From Polaribacter sp. BAL334 (GTDB taxonomy: Bacteria > Bacteroidota > Bacteroidia > Flavobacteriales > Flavobacteriaceae), in assembly GCF_015767435.1 (NCBI RefSeq), contig NZ_JADWOV010000271.1, forward strand, positions 62,001-126,000: a stretch of 64,000 nt of DNA, in the 5' to 3' direction. Under the pieces are notes generated by a model. That model was not told the DNA's origin, searched no databases, and was given only the letters and a program-made list of their open reading frames with translations. Position numbers and translations under genes: made by a program. Shown in pieces: positions 1 to 7,960 of this stretch (positions are counted from its first letter, which is position 1; each line of letters opens with the position of its first letter).

Positions 1-123
1 ATTCGCACCAGGAAGAAACTCCCCTGATTTTGCGTCTTTTACAGTCCCTGAAATCGTAGTTTGAGCCACCATAGACAAACTACCAAAAGCTATAAAAGCA
101 ATGAATAAAATCTTTTTTATCAT
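1..123 (-). CDS. Exported protein with carboxypeptidase-D-like regulatory domain, N-terminus only (TonB-dependent receptor type)
   Basis: Partial gene: the first 41 residues read leftwards off the window edge from the ATG at 121-123. The start MIKKILFIAFIAFGSLSMVAQ is a clear signal peptide. It is followed by TTISGTVKDAKSGEFLPGAN, the opening of a carboxypeptidase-D regulatory-like domain, which in Bacteroidetes usually heads SusC/TonB-dependent outer-membrane receptors or large secreted proteins. The rest lies outside the window, so receptor identity is inference. It diverges from ribF across a 187-bp gap. Confidence 0.75.
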   Translation of the reverse strand, partial: MIKKILFIAFIAFGSLSMVAQTTISGTVKDAKSGEFLPGAN

Positions 124-283
124 AATTTGAATTATTAGTTAAGTAGCATGCAAAGTACAAAAAAATTTGAATTTCTGAATAGTTCTATAAAAAATTTATC
201 ATATTGTCAAAAACAACACTATTTAATTGGCAAATAGGCATATTAAAAAAGTGTTTTTCACTGAATTTAAAGCATAGAAATTG

Positions 284-291
284 TACATTTG
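284..291 (+). promoter_or_regulatory. Bacteroidetes -7 promoter box TACATTTG upstream of ribF
   Basis: TACATTTGCAC matches the TAnnTTTG consensus of Bacteroidetes primary-sigma promoters. It lies 19 bases before the TTG at 311. Its position argues against the upstream TTG codons at 281 and 296 being the translation start, since the first lies before the box. Confidence 0.55.
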
Positions 292-310
292 CACTTTGAA
301 ATTTTGCTTT

Positions 311-1243
311 TTGAAGACTATAAATAATACCTCAAATTTTATTTCTGACGAAGAAACATTCGTGACTATTGGCACTTTTGATGGTGTGCATTTTGGGCAT
401 CAAAAAATTATTGAAAAGCTGGTTTTTGAAGCAAAAAAAGCAGAAAAAAAATCAGTAGTCCTCACTTTTTTTCCTCATCCAAGAATGGTTTTGCAAAAAG
501 ATGCTTCTGTAAAACTTATCAATTCTATTGATGAACGCGCACAATTACTTGAAAAAACAGGATTGGATTATTTAATTATTCATCCATTTTCTGTAGAATT
601 TTCAAGGATGACAGCCTTGGAGTTTGTCAAAGATATTTTAGTAAATCAACTAAACATATCTAAATTAATTATTGGCTATGATCATCATTTTGGCAAAAAT
701 AGAGAAGGAAATATTACGCAATTGACTGAATACAGTCATGTTTACGGTTTTGAAGTGGAAGAAATTCCTGCGCAAGATATTGATGAAGTTGCTGTAAGCT
801 CTACAAAAATTAGACGTGCTTTAGAATCAGGAAATTTAAAAACAGCCAATCGTTATTTAGGATATCATTTCATGCTAAATGGAATCGTTGTTACTGGAAA
901 AAAATTGGGGGGAAAAATTGGATATCCTACAGCAAATATTCACATTGAAGAATCGTATAAATTAATTCCAAAAACAGGTGTTTATATCGTAAAATCAGTC
1001 AATGAAAATGCTGTTGTTTTTGGAATGATGAACATCGGAAATAGACCCACTGTTGATGGAAATTACCAAACGATTGAAGTTCATTTTTTTGATTTTAATC
1101 AAGATTTGTATGACAAAAAAATCACTGTTGAATTGCTTTATTTTTTGCGAGATGAACAAAAGTTTGACTCGGTTGATTTGTTGGTAAATCAATTAAAAAA
1201 AGATGAAGAAAACACGAAAATGTATCTAAAAAACAATCTATAA
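311..1243 (+). CDS. ribF: Bifunctional riboflavin kinase / FAD synthetase RibF
   Basis: This cytoplasmic enzyme phosphorylates riboflavin to FMN and adenylates FMN to FAD. The N-terminal FAD synthetase domain carries the nucleotide-binding motif TIGTFDGVHFGH (residues 19-30) and a later SSTKIRRAL motif. The C-terminal flavokinase domain shows GKKLGGKIGYPTANI (around 195-210). The length of about 310 aa is normal. No ATG precedes the first conserved motif, so I chose the TTG at 311, giving MKTINNTSNF. An upstream TTG at 281 keeps the frame open but runs through the promoter box. Single gene between divergent and independent units. Confidence 0.93.
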   Translation: MKTINNTSNFISDEETFVTIGTFDGVHFGHQKIIEKLVFEAKKAEKKSVVLTFFPHPRMVLQKDASVKLINSIDERAQLLEKTGLDYLIIHPFSVEFSRMTALEFVKDILVNQLNISKLIIGYDHHFGKNREGNITQLTEYSHVYGFEVEEIPAQDIDEVAVSSTKIRRALESGNLKTANRYLGYHFMLNGIVVTGKKLGGKIGYPTANIHIEESYKLIPKTGVYIVKSVNENAVVFGMMNIGNRPTVDGNYQTIEVHFFDFNQDLYDKKITVELLYFLRDEQKFDSVDLLVNQLKKDEENTKMYLKNNL

Positions 1244-1273
1244 TTCTGCATTGCTTAAGTCTAAGGCTTCCAC

Positions 1274-1281
1274 TATATTTG
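1274..1281 (+). promoter_or_regulatory. -7 promoter box TATATTTG upstream of serS
   Basis: TATATTTGCGG is a full match to TAnnTTTG, ending 19 bases before the serS ATG. I did not find a convincing -33 TTG at the usual distance. Confidence 0.6.
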
Positions 1282-1300
1282 CGGAGTAAAACAACCCAAA

Positions 1301-2572
1301 ATGTTACAAGTAAACTTTATCAGAGAAAATAAAAAAACGGTTTTAGATGGATTGGCAAAACGAAATTATGCAAATGCCGAAAACATTATAAATCAAGTAA
1401 TTACTGCTGACGAAAATAGACGTGCTACTCAAGTGATTTTAGACAATACGTTGGCTGAAGCAAATGCCATTTCAAGAGAAATTGGTCAGTTTTTCAAATC
1501 TGGTGAAGTTCAAAAAGCGAATATCTTAAAACAAAAAACCGTTTTGTTGAAAGAACAAACCAAAGAACTTTCTGACAAACTTACGTTATATGCTGAAGAA
1601 TTAGAATCCCTTTTATATTTGATTCCAAACATTCCACATGAATCTGTAAAAGCTGGAAAATCAGCTGATGATAATGAAGAAATTTTTTCTGACGGTATCA
1701 TTCCTAATTTAGGCGAAAATGCCCTTCCTCATTGGGAATTGGCAAAAAAATATGATATTATTGATTTTGATTTAGGCGCAAAAATCACTGGTGCAGGTTT
1801 TCCTGTGTATAAAGGAAAAGGAGCCAAATTGCAACGTGCTTTAATCAGTTATTTTTTGGATAAAAATACAGCTGCAGGTTATCAAGAAGTGCAAGTGCCA
1901 CATTTGGTAAACGAAGCTTCTGGTTTTGGAACGGGTCAATTGCCTGACAAAGAAGGTCAAATGTATTTTGTAACTGAGGACAATTTGTATTTAATTCCAA
2001 CTGCTGAAGTGCCAATAACCAATTTATTCCGTGGAAATTTATTACAAGAAACTGAGTTGCCAATTGCAATGACAGGCTACACACCTTGTTTTAGAAGAGA
2101 AGCAGGAAGTTATGGTGCTCATGTTCGTGGATTGAACAGATTGCATCAATTTGACAAAGTAGAAATTGTGCGCATTGAACATCCCTCAAAATCGTATGAA
2201 GTTTTGGAACAAATGGTGGAACATATAAAAAACATTTTAAACGAATTGAAATTACCTTACAGAATTTTACGTTTGTGTGGAGGAGATATGGGTTTTACAT
2301 CCTCTTTAACGTACGATTTTGAACTGTTTTCAACAGCGCAAAACAGATGGTTAGAAATCAGTTCTGTATCTAATTTTGAAACTTTTCAAGCAAATAGATT
2401 GAAATTACGTTTCAAAAATGGTGAAGGAAAAAATGAATTGGTTCACACGTTGAATGGAAGCTCATTGGCTTTGCCTCGTGTTTTAGCAGGAATTTTAGAA
2501 AATTATCAAACCGCAGAAGGAATTCAAATTCCGGAAGTTTTGATTCCTTATTGTGGATTTGATAGGATTTAG
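1301..2572 (+). CDS. serS: Serine--tRNA ligase
   Basis: Class II aminoacyl-tRNA synthetase charging tRNA-Ser (and tRNA-Sec where present). 423 aa, normal for the family. The N-terminal part (about 1-110) is the two-helix coiled-coil arm that binds the long variable arm of tRNA-Ser. Motif 2 is visible as TPCFRREAGSYG with ...GLNRLHQFDKVE (about 260-290). Motif 3 is GSSLALPRVLAGILENYQ near the C-terminus. The ATG at 1301 follows its own -7 box, so it looks like a single-gene transcription unit. The 3' side is a repetitive spacer. Confidence 0.96.
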   Translation: MLQVNFIRENKKTVLDGLAKRNYANAENIINQVITADENRRATQVILDNTLAEANAISREIGQFFKSGEVQKANILKQKTVLLKEQTKELSDKLTLYAEELESLLYLIPNIPHESVKAGKSADDNEEIFSDGIIPNLGENALPHWELAKKYDIIDFDLGAKITGAGFPVYKGKGAKLQRALISYFLDKNTAAGYQEVQVPHLVNEASGFGTGQLPDKEGQMYFVTEDNLYLIPTAEVPITNLFRGNLLQETELPIAMTGYTPCFRREAGSYGAHVRGLNRLHQFDKVEIVRIEHPSKSYEVLEQMVEHIKNILNELKLPYRILRLCGGDMGFTSSLTYDFELFSTAQNRWLEISSVSNFETFQANRLKLRFKNGEGKNELVHTLNGSSLALPRVLAGILENYQTAEGIQIPEVLIPYCGFDRI

Positions 2573-2695
2573 TTTGGAGTTCAAAGTTCAGGGTTCAATA
2601 TTCAGAGTTTAAAATTCAATGTTTAGAATTCAAACTTTTTTTATAAAGATATTTTCTGAAAACTGAAATTGACCACTGAGACTGAAAACTGAATA
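2573..2695. repeat. Intergenic spacer of GTTCAAAGTTCA-type and CTGAAAACTGAA-type short repeats
   Basis: The first half is a run of degenerate units such as GTTCAAAGTTC, GGTTCAATATTC and TTTAAAATTCAATG. The second half has CTGAAAACTGAA twice (2656-2667 and 2682-2693). A relative of the first family appears in reverse at about 7861-7920. It has no open reading frame and looks like a non-coding flavobacterial intergenic repeat. Confidence 0.55.
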
Positions 2696-2839
2696 CTAAT
2701 TCGCAATTACTGCATTCATCAATCTTTTGTATTTATTCATTTCTAAAAGTGCATTTACATAAGCACTTATTTGTCCGTTTTTCATGAAATCGTTCGCATT
2801 TTGTCTAGCAATTTCATATTGGTTTGATAGTTGGTTCAT
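2696..2839 (-). CDS. Small conserved-looking protein, 47 aa, unknown function
   Basis: Short gene in the gap after serS. It reads MNQLSNQYEIARQNANDFMK, then a stretch NGQISAYVNALLEMNKYKRL and MNAVIAN, ending in TAG at 2696. The composition is that of a soluble helical protein with no signal peptide or membrane segment. The ATG at 2837-2839 is the natural start and the frame has no upstream extension that looks coding. It resembles short hypothetical proteins I associate with Flavobacteriaceae, but no function is known to me. It is transcribed opposite to both neighbours, which favours a real independent gene over read-through noise. Confidence 0.6.
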   Translation of the reverse strand: MNQLSNQYEIARQNANDFMKNGQISAYVNALLEMNKYKRLMNAVIAN

Positions 2840-2946
2840 GATGTAATAATGTTAATTATTTCTCTTAAGACAATTTCTGTGCCAAAACGTTACAAGAAGT
2901 GTTTCAAAATTTAAATCGTTTCACATAATTTTAACATCATTCTTGC

Positions 2947-2954
2947 TATATTTG
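2947..2954 (+). promoter_or_regulatory. -7 promoter box TATATTTG very close to the TPR gene start
   Basis: TATATTTGAGG matches TAnnTTTG and ends only six bases before the ATG at 2961. If used, the transcript would begin at or next to the start codon. Confidence 0.5.
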
Positions 2955-2960
2955 AGGATT

Positions 2961-4769
2961 ATGAAGCAGTTTTTCACTCTTTTACTTTTTTTATCTACCA
3001 GTTTTTTGGCTTGTCAAGAAATTTCTGAGAATGAATTTTTCTTAGCAGAAAATTATTTTAGAGAAGGTGAATATGAAAAAGCGACGCTGATTTATAAAAA
3101 ATTATACGAACAAAGTCCTTTCAATAGTTCTTATTTATACAGATTAATCACTTGTTATCAGCAAACGTCATCCTTTGAAACTGTTGAAAATTTATTGATT
3201 CAACGTCTTCAAAAAGATGCTTCACAAACCTATTTACATGTTTTTTTAGGATACAATTACAGCAAAATTCAAAAAGAAAATTTGGCTGAAATAGAATATC
3301 AAAAAGCATTACAATCCATAGAAAAAAATAGCCCTTACACCATTACAATTGCTCGTGCATTTAGTGATTACAATTTACTAGATTATGCCATTTTAGCTTA
3401 TGAAAAAGCTATGAAAGTAAATCCGAATGCTAATTTTGGATTTCAAATTGCCCAGATTTATGGGGAAAAAGGAGCATATCAAAAAATGTTTGAATCGTAT
3501 ATTGATTTGCTTGATGCTAATGAACGCTATTTGAATTTGGTTCAACGTTCTGTAAGCAAATACATTACAGATGATGCTGAAAATGAAGCAAATGTTTTAT
3601 TCCGAAAAACAGTTTTGCAAAAATCAGTAAAAAACCCAAAAAACGAATGGAATATTCTATTGAGTTGGCTATTTATCCAACAAAAAGAATATGAAAAAGC
3701 ATTGGTTCAAGAAAAAGCATTGTTCAATCGAAATCCAACAGATATTTCCATGATTTTTGAATTGGGACAAATCGCTTTTGAAGATAAAAACTATGAAACT
3801 GCTCAAAATTGTTTTGTTTTTATCATTGAAAAATCATCTCAAACTGAAGAAAAAATTGAAGCAAATTTATACCTCATCAAGATTGCCATCGCAACAAAAA
3901 ATCCAGAAACCTTCACCATTTTTGAAAAACTATTTACTGAATTTGGCATCAATGCTGCCACCATAAATCTGCAAGTTGCGTATGCTGATTTTTTAACGTT
4001 TCAAAAAAATGAACCAGAAAACGCGATTGCTATTTTAGAAAAAGCAATGACATTTTCAAATTCAAAATTTGAAGAAGCACGCATCAAATTAAAATTGGGT
4101 GATGTTTTTGTTTTTACGGGAAATTTCAACAAAGCGTTGATTTATTTTTCTCAAATTCAAACGCAATTAAAAAATCATGAATTGGGTCAAGAAGCGCAAT
4201 TTAAAGTAGCGCAAACGAGTTATTTTAAAGGTGATTTTGATTGGGCAAAAGCACAATTGAAAGTGCTAAAAAGCGCCACATCACAATTAATTGCGAATGA
4301 TGCTGTGGAATTATATTTAAAAATTATTGACAACGAACCTGTAGATTCCATTCCTTCAGGATTGAAAGAATTTGCCAAAGCAGAGTTATTAGCCTATCAA
4401 AATAAAGATGAGGAAGCTTTGCGTGAAATAAATAATTTATTTTCATCAAAAGAACTTTTTGTAAACGGATTAACTCCTGGCGAAGTAATTTATGATGATG
4501 TGTTGTTTTTTCAAGCGAAACTTTTTATAAAACTAGAAAAATACGAAGATGCAATTGTTAGTTTGTCCAAAATTATTGCTGCAGATAACCAAGGTATTTT
4601 GACAGATGATGTGTATTATATCATGGCAGAAATGTATAATAACAACCTAAAAAATCTGGAAAAAGCTAAAGAATATTATCAGAAGATTATCTTTGAGCAA
4701 CCTTCAAGTATTTATTTGGTGGATGCTAGAAATAAATTTAGAAAATTACGTGGCGAAATCATTAATTAA
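2961..4769 (+). CDS. Exported tetratricopeptide-repeat protein
   Basis: 602-aa protein. The N-terminus MKQFFTLLLFLSTSFLACQE is a signal sequence. The cysteine followed by QEISE could be a lipidation site, but the lipobox is imperfect (leucine at -2, not -3). The rest is a long array of TPR helices, for example NYFREGEYEKATLIYKKLYE, AYEKAMKVNPNANFGFQIA and AKEYYQKIIFEQPSS, so a protein-interaction scaffold in the periplasm is likely. I chose the ATG at 2961; a TTG at 2943 lies before the promoter box. In flavobacteria this gene commonly sits before DUF4286 and rsmA, as here. No enzyme function is evident. Confidence 0.85.
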   Translation: MKQFFTLLLFLSTSFLACQEISENEFFLAENYFREGEYEKATLIYKKLYEQSPFNSSYLYRLITCYQQTSSFETVENLLIQRLQKDASQTYLHVFLGYNYSKIQKENLAEIEYQKALQSIEKNSPYTITIARAFSDYNLLDYAILAYEKAMKVNPNANFGFQIAQIYGEKGAYQKMFESYIDLLDANERYLNLVQRSVSKYITDDAENEANVLFRKTVLQKSVKNPKNEWNILLSWLFIQQKEYEKALVQEKALFNRNPTDISMIFELGQIAFEDKNYETAQNCFVFIIEKSSQTEEKIEANLYLIKIAIATKNPETFTIFEKLFTEFGINAATINLQVAYADFLTFQKNEPENAIAILEKAMTFSNSKFEEARIKLKLGDVFVFTGNFNKALIYFSQIQTQLKNHELGQEAQFKVAQTSYFKGDFDWAKAQLKVLKSATSQLIANDAVELYLKIIDNEPVDSIPSGLKEFAKAELLAYQNKDEEALREINNLFSSKELFVNGLTPGEVIYDDVLFFQAKLFIKLEKYEDAIVSLSKIIAADNQGILTDDVYYIMAEMYNNNLKNLEKAKEYYQKIIFEQPSSIYLVDARNKFRKLRGEIIN

Positions 4770-4833
4770 ACAATATAACAATTAAAAAATGTATCAATTA
4801 GGCTTTTTTTAAATCCAATTATTTATTGCTACA

Positions 4834-4860
4834 TTAATTCATTGATTCATTAACTCATTA
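4834..4860. repeat. Short direct repeats (ATTCATTGATTCATTAACTC) before the DUF4286 gene
   Basis: Three tandem degenerate units of TTAATTCA / TGATTCA / TTAACTCA occupy the spacer just before the ATG at 4866. This is the simple AT-rich spacer type often seen between flavobacterial genes. I infer no function. Confidence 0.4.
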
Positions 4861-4865
4861 AAAAT

Positions 4866-5192
4866 ATGTACATATACAACGTAACCATCAATATTGAAGA
4901 AAGTTTGCATGATGAATGGCTGAATTGGATGGAAAGTCATATTGCAGATGTATTGAATACTGGAAAATTTACTGCAGCAAAACTCACAGAAGTGTTAGCA
5001 GAAAATGAATCTGGAAGAACTTATTCTGTGCAATATTCAGCCAATTCACGAAAAGATTTAGACGATTATTATCAGTTTGATGCAGACAAATTGCGAGCGG
5101 AAGCCATCAAAAAATTTGGCAATAAAATGCTGGCTTTTAGAACAGAATTGAAATTAATCAAAGAGTTTTATCCAATGAATACAAGCAATTAA
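4866..5192 (+). CDS. DUF4286 family protein
   Basis: 108-aa soluble protein beginning MYIYNVTINIEESLHDEWLN. The pattern of an aromatic N-terminal strand, the NVTINIE segment and the ADKLRAEAIKKFGNK block matches the DUF4286 family of Bacteroidetes, which has a ferredoxin-like fold and no assigned activity. It ends three bases before rsmA and is probably co-transcribed with it. The conserved link to rsmA and mgtE makes a housekeeping role plausible, but nothing in the sequence shows one. Confidence 0.8.
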   Translation: MYIYNVTINIEESLHDEWLNWMESHIADVLNTGKFTAAKLTEVLAENESGRTYSVQYSANSRKDLDDYYQFDADKLRAEAIKKFGNKMLAFRTELKLIKEFYPMNTSN

Positions 5193-5195
5193 AAA

Positions 5196-5999
5196 ATGAC
5201 TGTAAAAGCAAAAAAACATTTAGGACAGCATTTTTTAACAGATGAAACAATTGCTCAAAAAATAGCAGATTCTTTATCAGAAAACGGATACAATCAAGTG
5301 TTGGAAATTGGTCCTGGAATGGGTGTTTTGACAAAATATTTATTGACAAAAAAATCAAAAATAACTGTTTTTGAAATTGATAGAGAGTCAGTAGCCTATT
5401 TGAAAGACACTTTTCCAAAAGAAAATTTTCAGATAAATACTTCCAAAGAAAAGTTTGAAATTATTGAAGGAGATTTTTTAAAGAAGAATATCAGTGATAT
5501 TTTTAAGAAGGAACAAGTAGCTATTATTGGAAACTTTCCATACAATATTTCGAGTCAAATTGTTTTTAAAGCCATTGAAAACAGGGAATTTGTTCCTGAA
5601 TTTGCAGGCATGTTTCAAAAAGAAGTTGCCATGAGAATTGCTGAAAAAGAAGGAAGTAAAATCTATGGAATTTTGTCGGTATTGACTCAAGCTTTTTTTG
5701 ATGTTGAGTATTTATTTACAGTGCCGCCAACGGTTTTCAATCCACCACCAAAAGTAGATTCGGGAGTAATTCGTCTCATCAGAAAAGAAAATTTTACACT
5801 TCCTGTTGATGAAAAATTATTTTTTACGGTTGTAAAAACAGCGTTCAATCAACGAAGAAAAATGCTGCGTTCGAGTTTAAAATCTTTGAATTTTTCGGAT
5901 TCTATAAAAGAAGACCCTATCTTTGCAAAGCGTCCTGAACAATTATCGGTTCAAGAATTTATTTTTCTGACCCAAAAAATAGCAAATCATGATATTTGA
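5196..5999 (+). CDS. rsmA: 16S rRNA (adenine(1518)-N6/adenine(1519)-N6)-dimethyltransferase
   Basis: KsgA/RsmA dimethylates two adjacent adenines in the 3' hairpin of 16S rRNA late in small-subunit assembly, using S-adenosylmethionine. Visible motifs: the N-terminal [11 protein letters not shown], motif [15 protein letters not shown] (about 36-49), the acidic motif FEIDRE, and catalytic motif [13 protein letters not shown] (about 112-122). The C-terminal [15 protein letters not shown] is typical. 267 aa is the normal length. The stop overlaps the start of mgtE by 11 bases, so the two are translationally linked. Confidence 0.97.
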   Translation: MTVKAKKHLGQHFLTDETIAQKIADSLSENGYNQVLEIGPGMGVLTKYLLTKKSKITVFEIDRESVAYLKDTFPKENFQINTSKEKFEIIEGDFLKKNISDIFKKEQVAIIGNFPYNISSQIVFKAIENREFVPEFAGMFQKEVAMRIAEKEGSKIYGILSVLTQAFFDVEYLFTVPPTVFNPPPKVDSGVIRLIRKENFTLPVDEKLFFTVVKTAFNQRRKMLRSSLKSLNFSDSIKEDPIFAKRPEQLSVQEFIFLTQKIANHDI

Positions 6000-7338
6000 A
6001 ATCACTTCAGAATTTCTTGAAAATCTATCAAAACTGATTGAAATCAAAAAAGATTCAGCCATCAAAAAGCTGTTTGAAGAGGTTCATTATGCAGATATTG
6101 CTGAGGTTTTGGATGAAGTAAATTTTGAAGAAGCCATTTACATCATCAAATTATTGGATAGCGAAAAAACATCCGAAATTTTGACTGAATTGGATGAAGA
6201 CACGCGTACTCGAATTCTTGAAAATTTATCAGCCAAAGAAATTGCTGAGGAAATTAGTGAAATGGACACAGATGATGCTGCTGATATTATTGCAGAACTA
6301 TCTGAAGAACGTCAAAAAAACGTAATCAACGCACTTGAAGACATTGAACACGCAGCAGATATCAAAGAATTACTTTCTTATAAAGACAATACTGCAGGCG
6401 CTTTGATGGCAAAAGAATTGGTAAAAGTGTATGAAACTTGGACAGTTGCAGGTTGTTTGCGCAGAATTCGTGGTCAAGCAAAAGAAGTAAGTAGAGTTCA
6501 CTCCATTTATGTTGTTGACAAAAAAGAAAGATTGGTTGGTAGACTTTCTTTAAAAGATTTGATTGTAGCTAAAAACGATCAAAAAATTGCGGATATTTAT
6601 ATTTCTGCAGTAGATGCTGTGAATGTAAATGAAGATGATGAAGAAGTGGCAAAAATCATGTCAAAATACGATTTGGAAGCCATTCCTGTAGTGGATGACA
6701 ACAATGTTTTATTAGGAAGAATTACGATTGATGATATTGTGGATGTTTTGAAAGAAGAAGCAGACAGAGATTATCAATTGGCAGCTGGTTTAACGCAAGA
6801 TGTTGATTCTGATGATACCATTTTTGTACTTACAAAAGCGCGTTTGCCATGGCTTTTTTTAGGATTGATTGGTGGTGTTGGCGCTTTTTTAATCATGGAA
6901 GGATTTCAAGAAGTTTTTTCAAAATATGCTGCATTGTTTTTCTTTACACCTTTAATTGCGGCAATGGCTGGAAATGTGGGTGTACAATCTTCTGCAATTA
7001 TTGTGCAAGGTTTAGCAAATGATGAAGTGAAAGGAAGTATCAATAGTCGTTTGCTGAAAGAAATGCTTTTAGCGACGTTGAATGGTGCTATTTTAGCCAT
7101 TTTCTTGTTCGCTTTTGTTTGGATCTATGAAGGAAAAATTGACACAGCATTGGCCATTGCAGTTTCATTGGTTGTGGTGATTATCATGGCTGGTTTGATT
7201 GGGACTTTTGTTCCCTTATTTTTAGATAAAAGAGGCATTGATCCTGCAATTGCGACAGGTCCTTTTATCACAACTTCGAATGATATTTTCGGAATTTTAA
7301 TCTATTTTCTGATTGCAAAACTGATTTTAGGAATTTAG
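5989..7338 (+). CDS. mgtE: Magnesium transporter MgtE
   Basis: Inner-membrane Mg2+ channel gated by cytoplasmic Mg2+. 449 aa with the standard layout: acidic N-terminal MgtE_N domain (about 1-130), a pair of CBS domains (about 135-255, including GRLSLKDLI and [12 protein letters not shown]), a plug helix, then five membrane segments (about 285-449). [16 protein letters not shown] in the membrane domain is the family signature around the pore. Starts inside the end of rsmA and overlaps the convergent methyltransferase gene by 12 bases at its 3' end. Confidence 0.95.
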   Translation: MIFEITSEFLENLSKLIEIKKDSAIKKLFEEVHYADIAEVLDEVNFEEAIYIIKLLDSEKTSEILTELDEDTRTRILENLSAKEIAEEISEMDTDDAADIIAELSEERQKNVINALEDIEHAADIKELLSYKDNTAGALMAKELVKVYETWTVAGCLRRIRGQAKEVSRVHSIYVVDKKERLVGRLSLKDLIVAKNDQKIADIYISAVDAVNVNEDDEEVAKIMSKYDLEAIPVVDDNNVLLGRITIDDIVDVLKEEADRDYQLAAGLTQDVDSDDTIFVLTKARLPWLFLGLIGGVGAFLIMEGFQEVFSKYAALFFFTPLIAAMAGNVGVQSSAIIVQGLANDEVKGSINSRLLKEMLLATLNGAILAIFLFAFVWIYEGKIDTALAIAVSLVVVIIMAGLIGTFVPLFLDKRGIDPAIATGPFITTSNDIFGILIYFLIAKLILGI

Positions 7339-7857
7339 TTTTACAAAAATATCCCACAAAACGATTCCTGCACTTACTGAAATGTTTAAAGAATGTTTGG
7401 TTCCTAATTGTGGAATTTCAATACACAAATCACAAGAATTCACCACTTTTTGCTGAACGCCTTTTACTTCATTTCCAAAAATAACGGCATATTTTTGATC
7501 TTTTTCAGGGAAAAAAGTATCCAATTTTGTGCTGTTTTCAGCTTGTTCAATCGCTAAAACTTTCACACGTTCCTCTTTCAATCTTTTGACTACATCAATC
7601 GTATTTTCAACAAATTCCCAATCTACAGAATCTGTTGCGCCCAAAGCAGTTTTGTGAATTTCTCTATTTGGAGGCGTTGCAGTAATGCCACATAAATAGA
7701 TTTTTTCAATCAAAAAAGCATCACTTGTTCTAAAAACGGAGCCAATATTATTCAAACTTCTAATGTTATCCAAAACCACAATCAAAGGTGTTTTTTTAAC
7801 TACTTTAAATTCATCAATAGTCAGTCTTTCTAACTCTGTGTTTTTTAATTTTCTCAT
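7327..7857 (-). CDS. SPOUT-family (TrmH/SpoU-like) RNA 2'-O-methyltransferase
   Basis: 176 aa from the ATG at 7857 (MRKLKNTELERL). Three SPOUT motifs are present: motif 1 VVLDNIRSLNNIGSVFRTSD, motif 2 FGNEVKGVQQ, and motif 3 EIPQLGTKHSLNISVSAGI, which forms the trefoil knot binding AdoMet. It lacks the extra N-terminal substrate-binding domain of larger SpoU proteins, so the target (tRNA or rRNA) cannot be assigned. The frame continues upstream to about 8040 but that part lies in the spacer and in mutS, so I rejected it. Divergent from mutS. Confidence 0.9.
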   Translation of the reverse strand: MRKLKNTELERLTIDEFKVVKKTPLIVVLDNIRSLNNIGSVFRTSDAFLIEKIYLCGITATPPNREIHKTALGATDSVDWEFVENTIDVVKRLKEERVKVLAIEQAENSTKLDTFFPEKDQKYAVIFGNEVKGVQQKVVNSCDLCIEIPQLGTKHSLNISVSAGIVLWDIFVKLNS

Positions 7858-7926
7858 AATCTCTTTTATCCTTTGAATTTTTTTCGACTTTGGACTTTGA
7901 ATTTTAAATATTGAACTTTCTTTTTC

Positions 7927-7934
7927 TATCTTCG
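7927..7934 (+). promoter_or_regulatory. Probable -7 box TATCTTCG for mutS, in a repetitive divergent spacer
   Basis: TATCTTCGC differs from TAnnTTTG at one base and ends 26 bases before the TTG start of mutS. The flanking 7861-7920 sequence (CTTTGGACTTTGAATTTTAA) is the reverse-strand relative of the repeat found after serS. Confidence 0.35.
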
Positions 7935-7960
7935 CAAAACTAACGCAAAAAACCGAAAAC

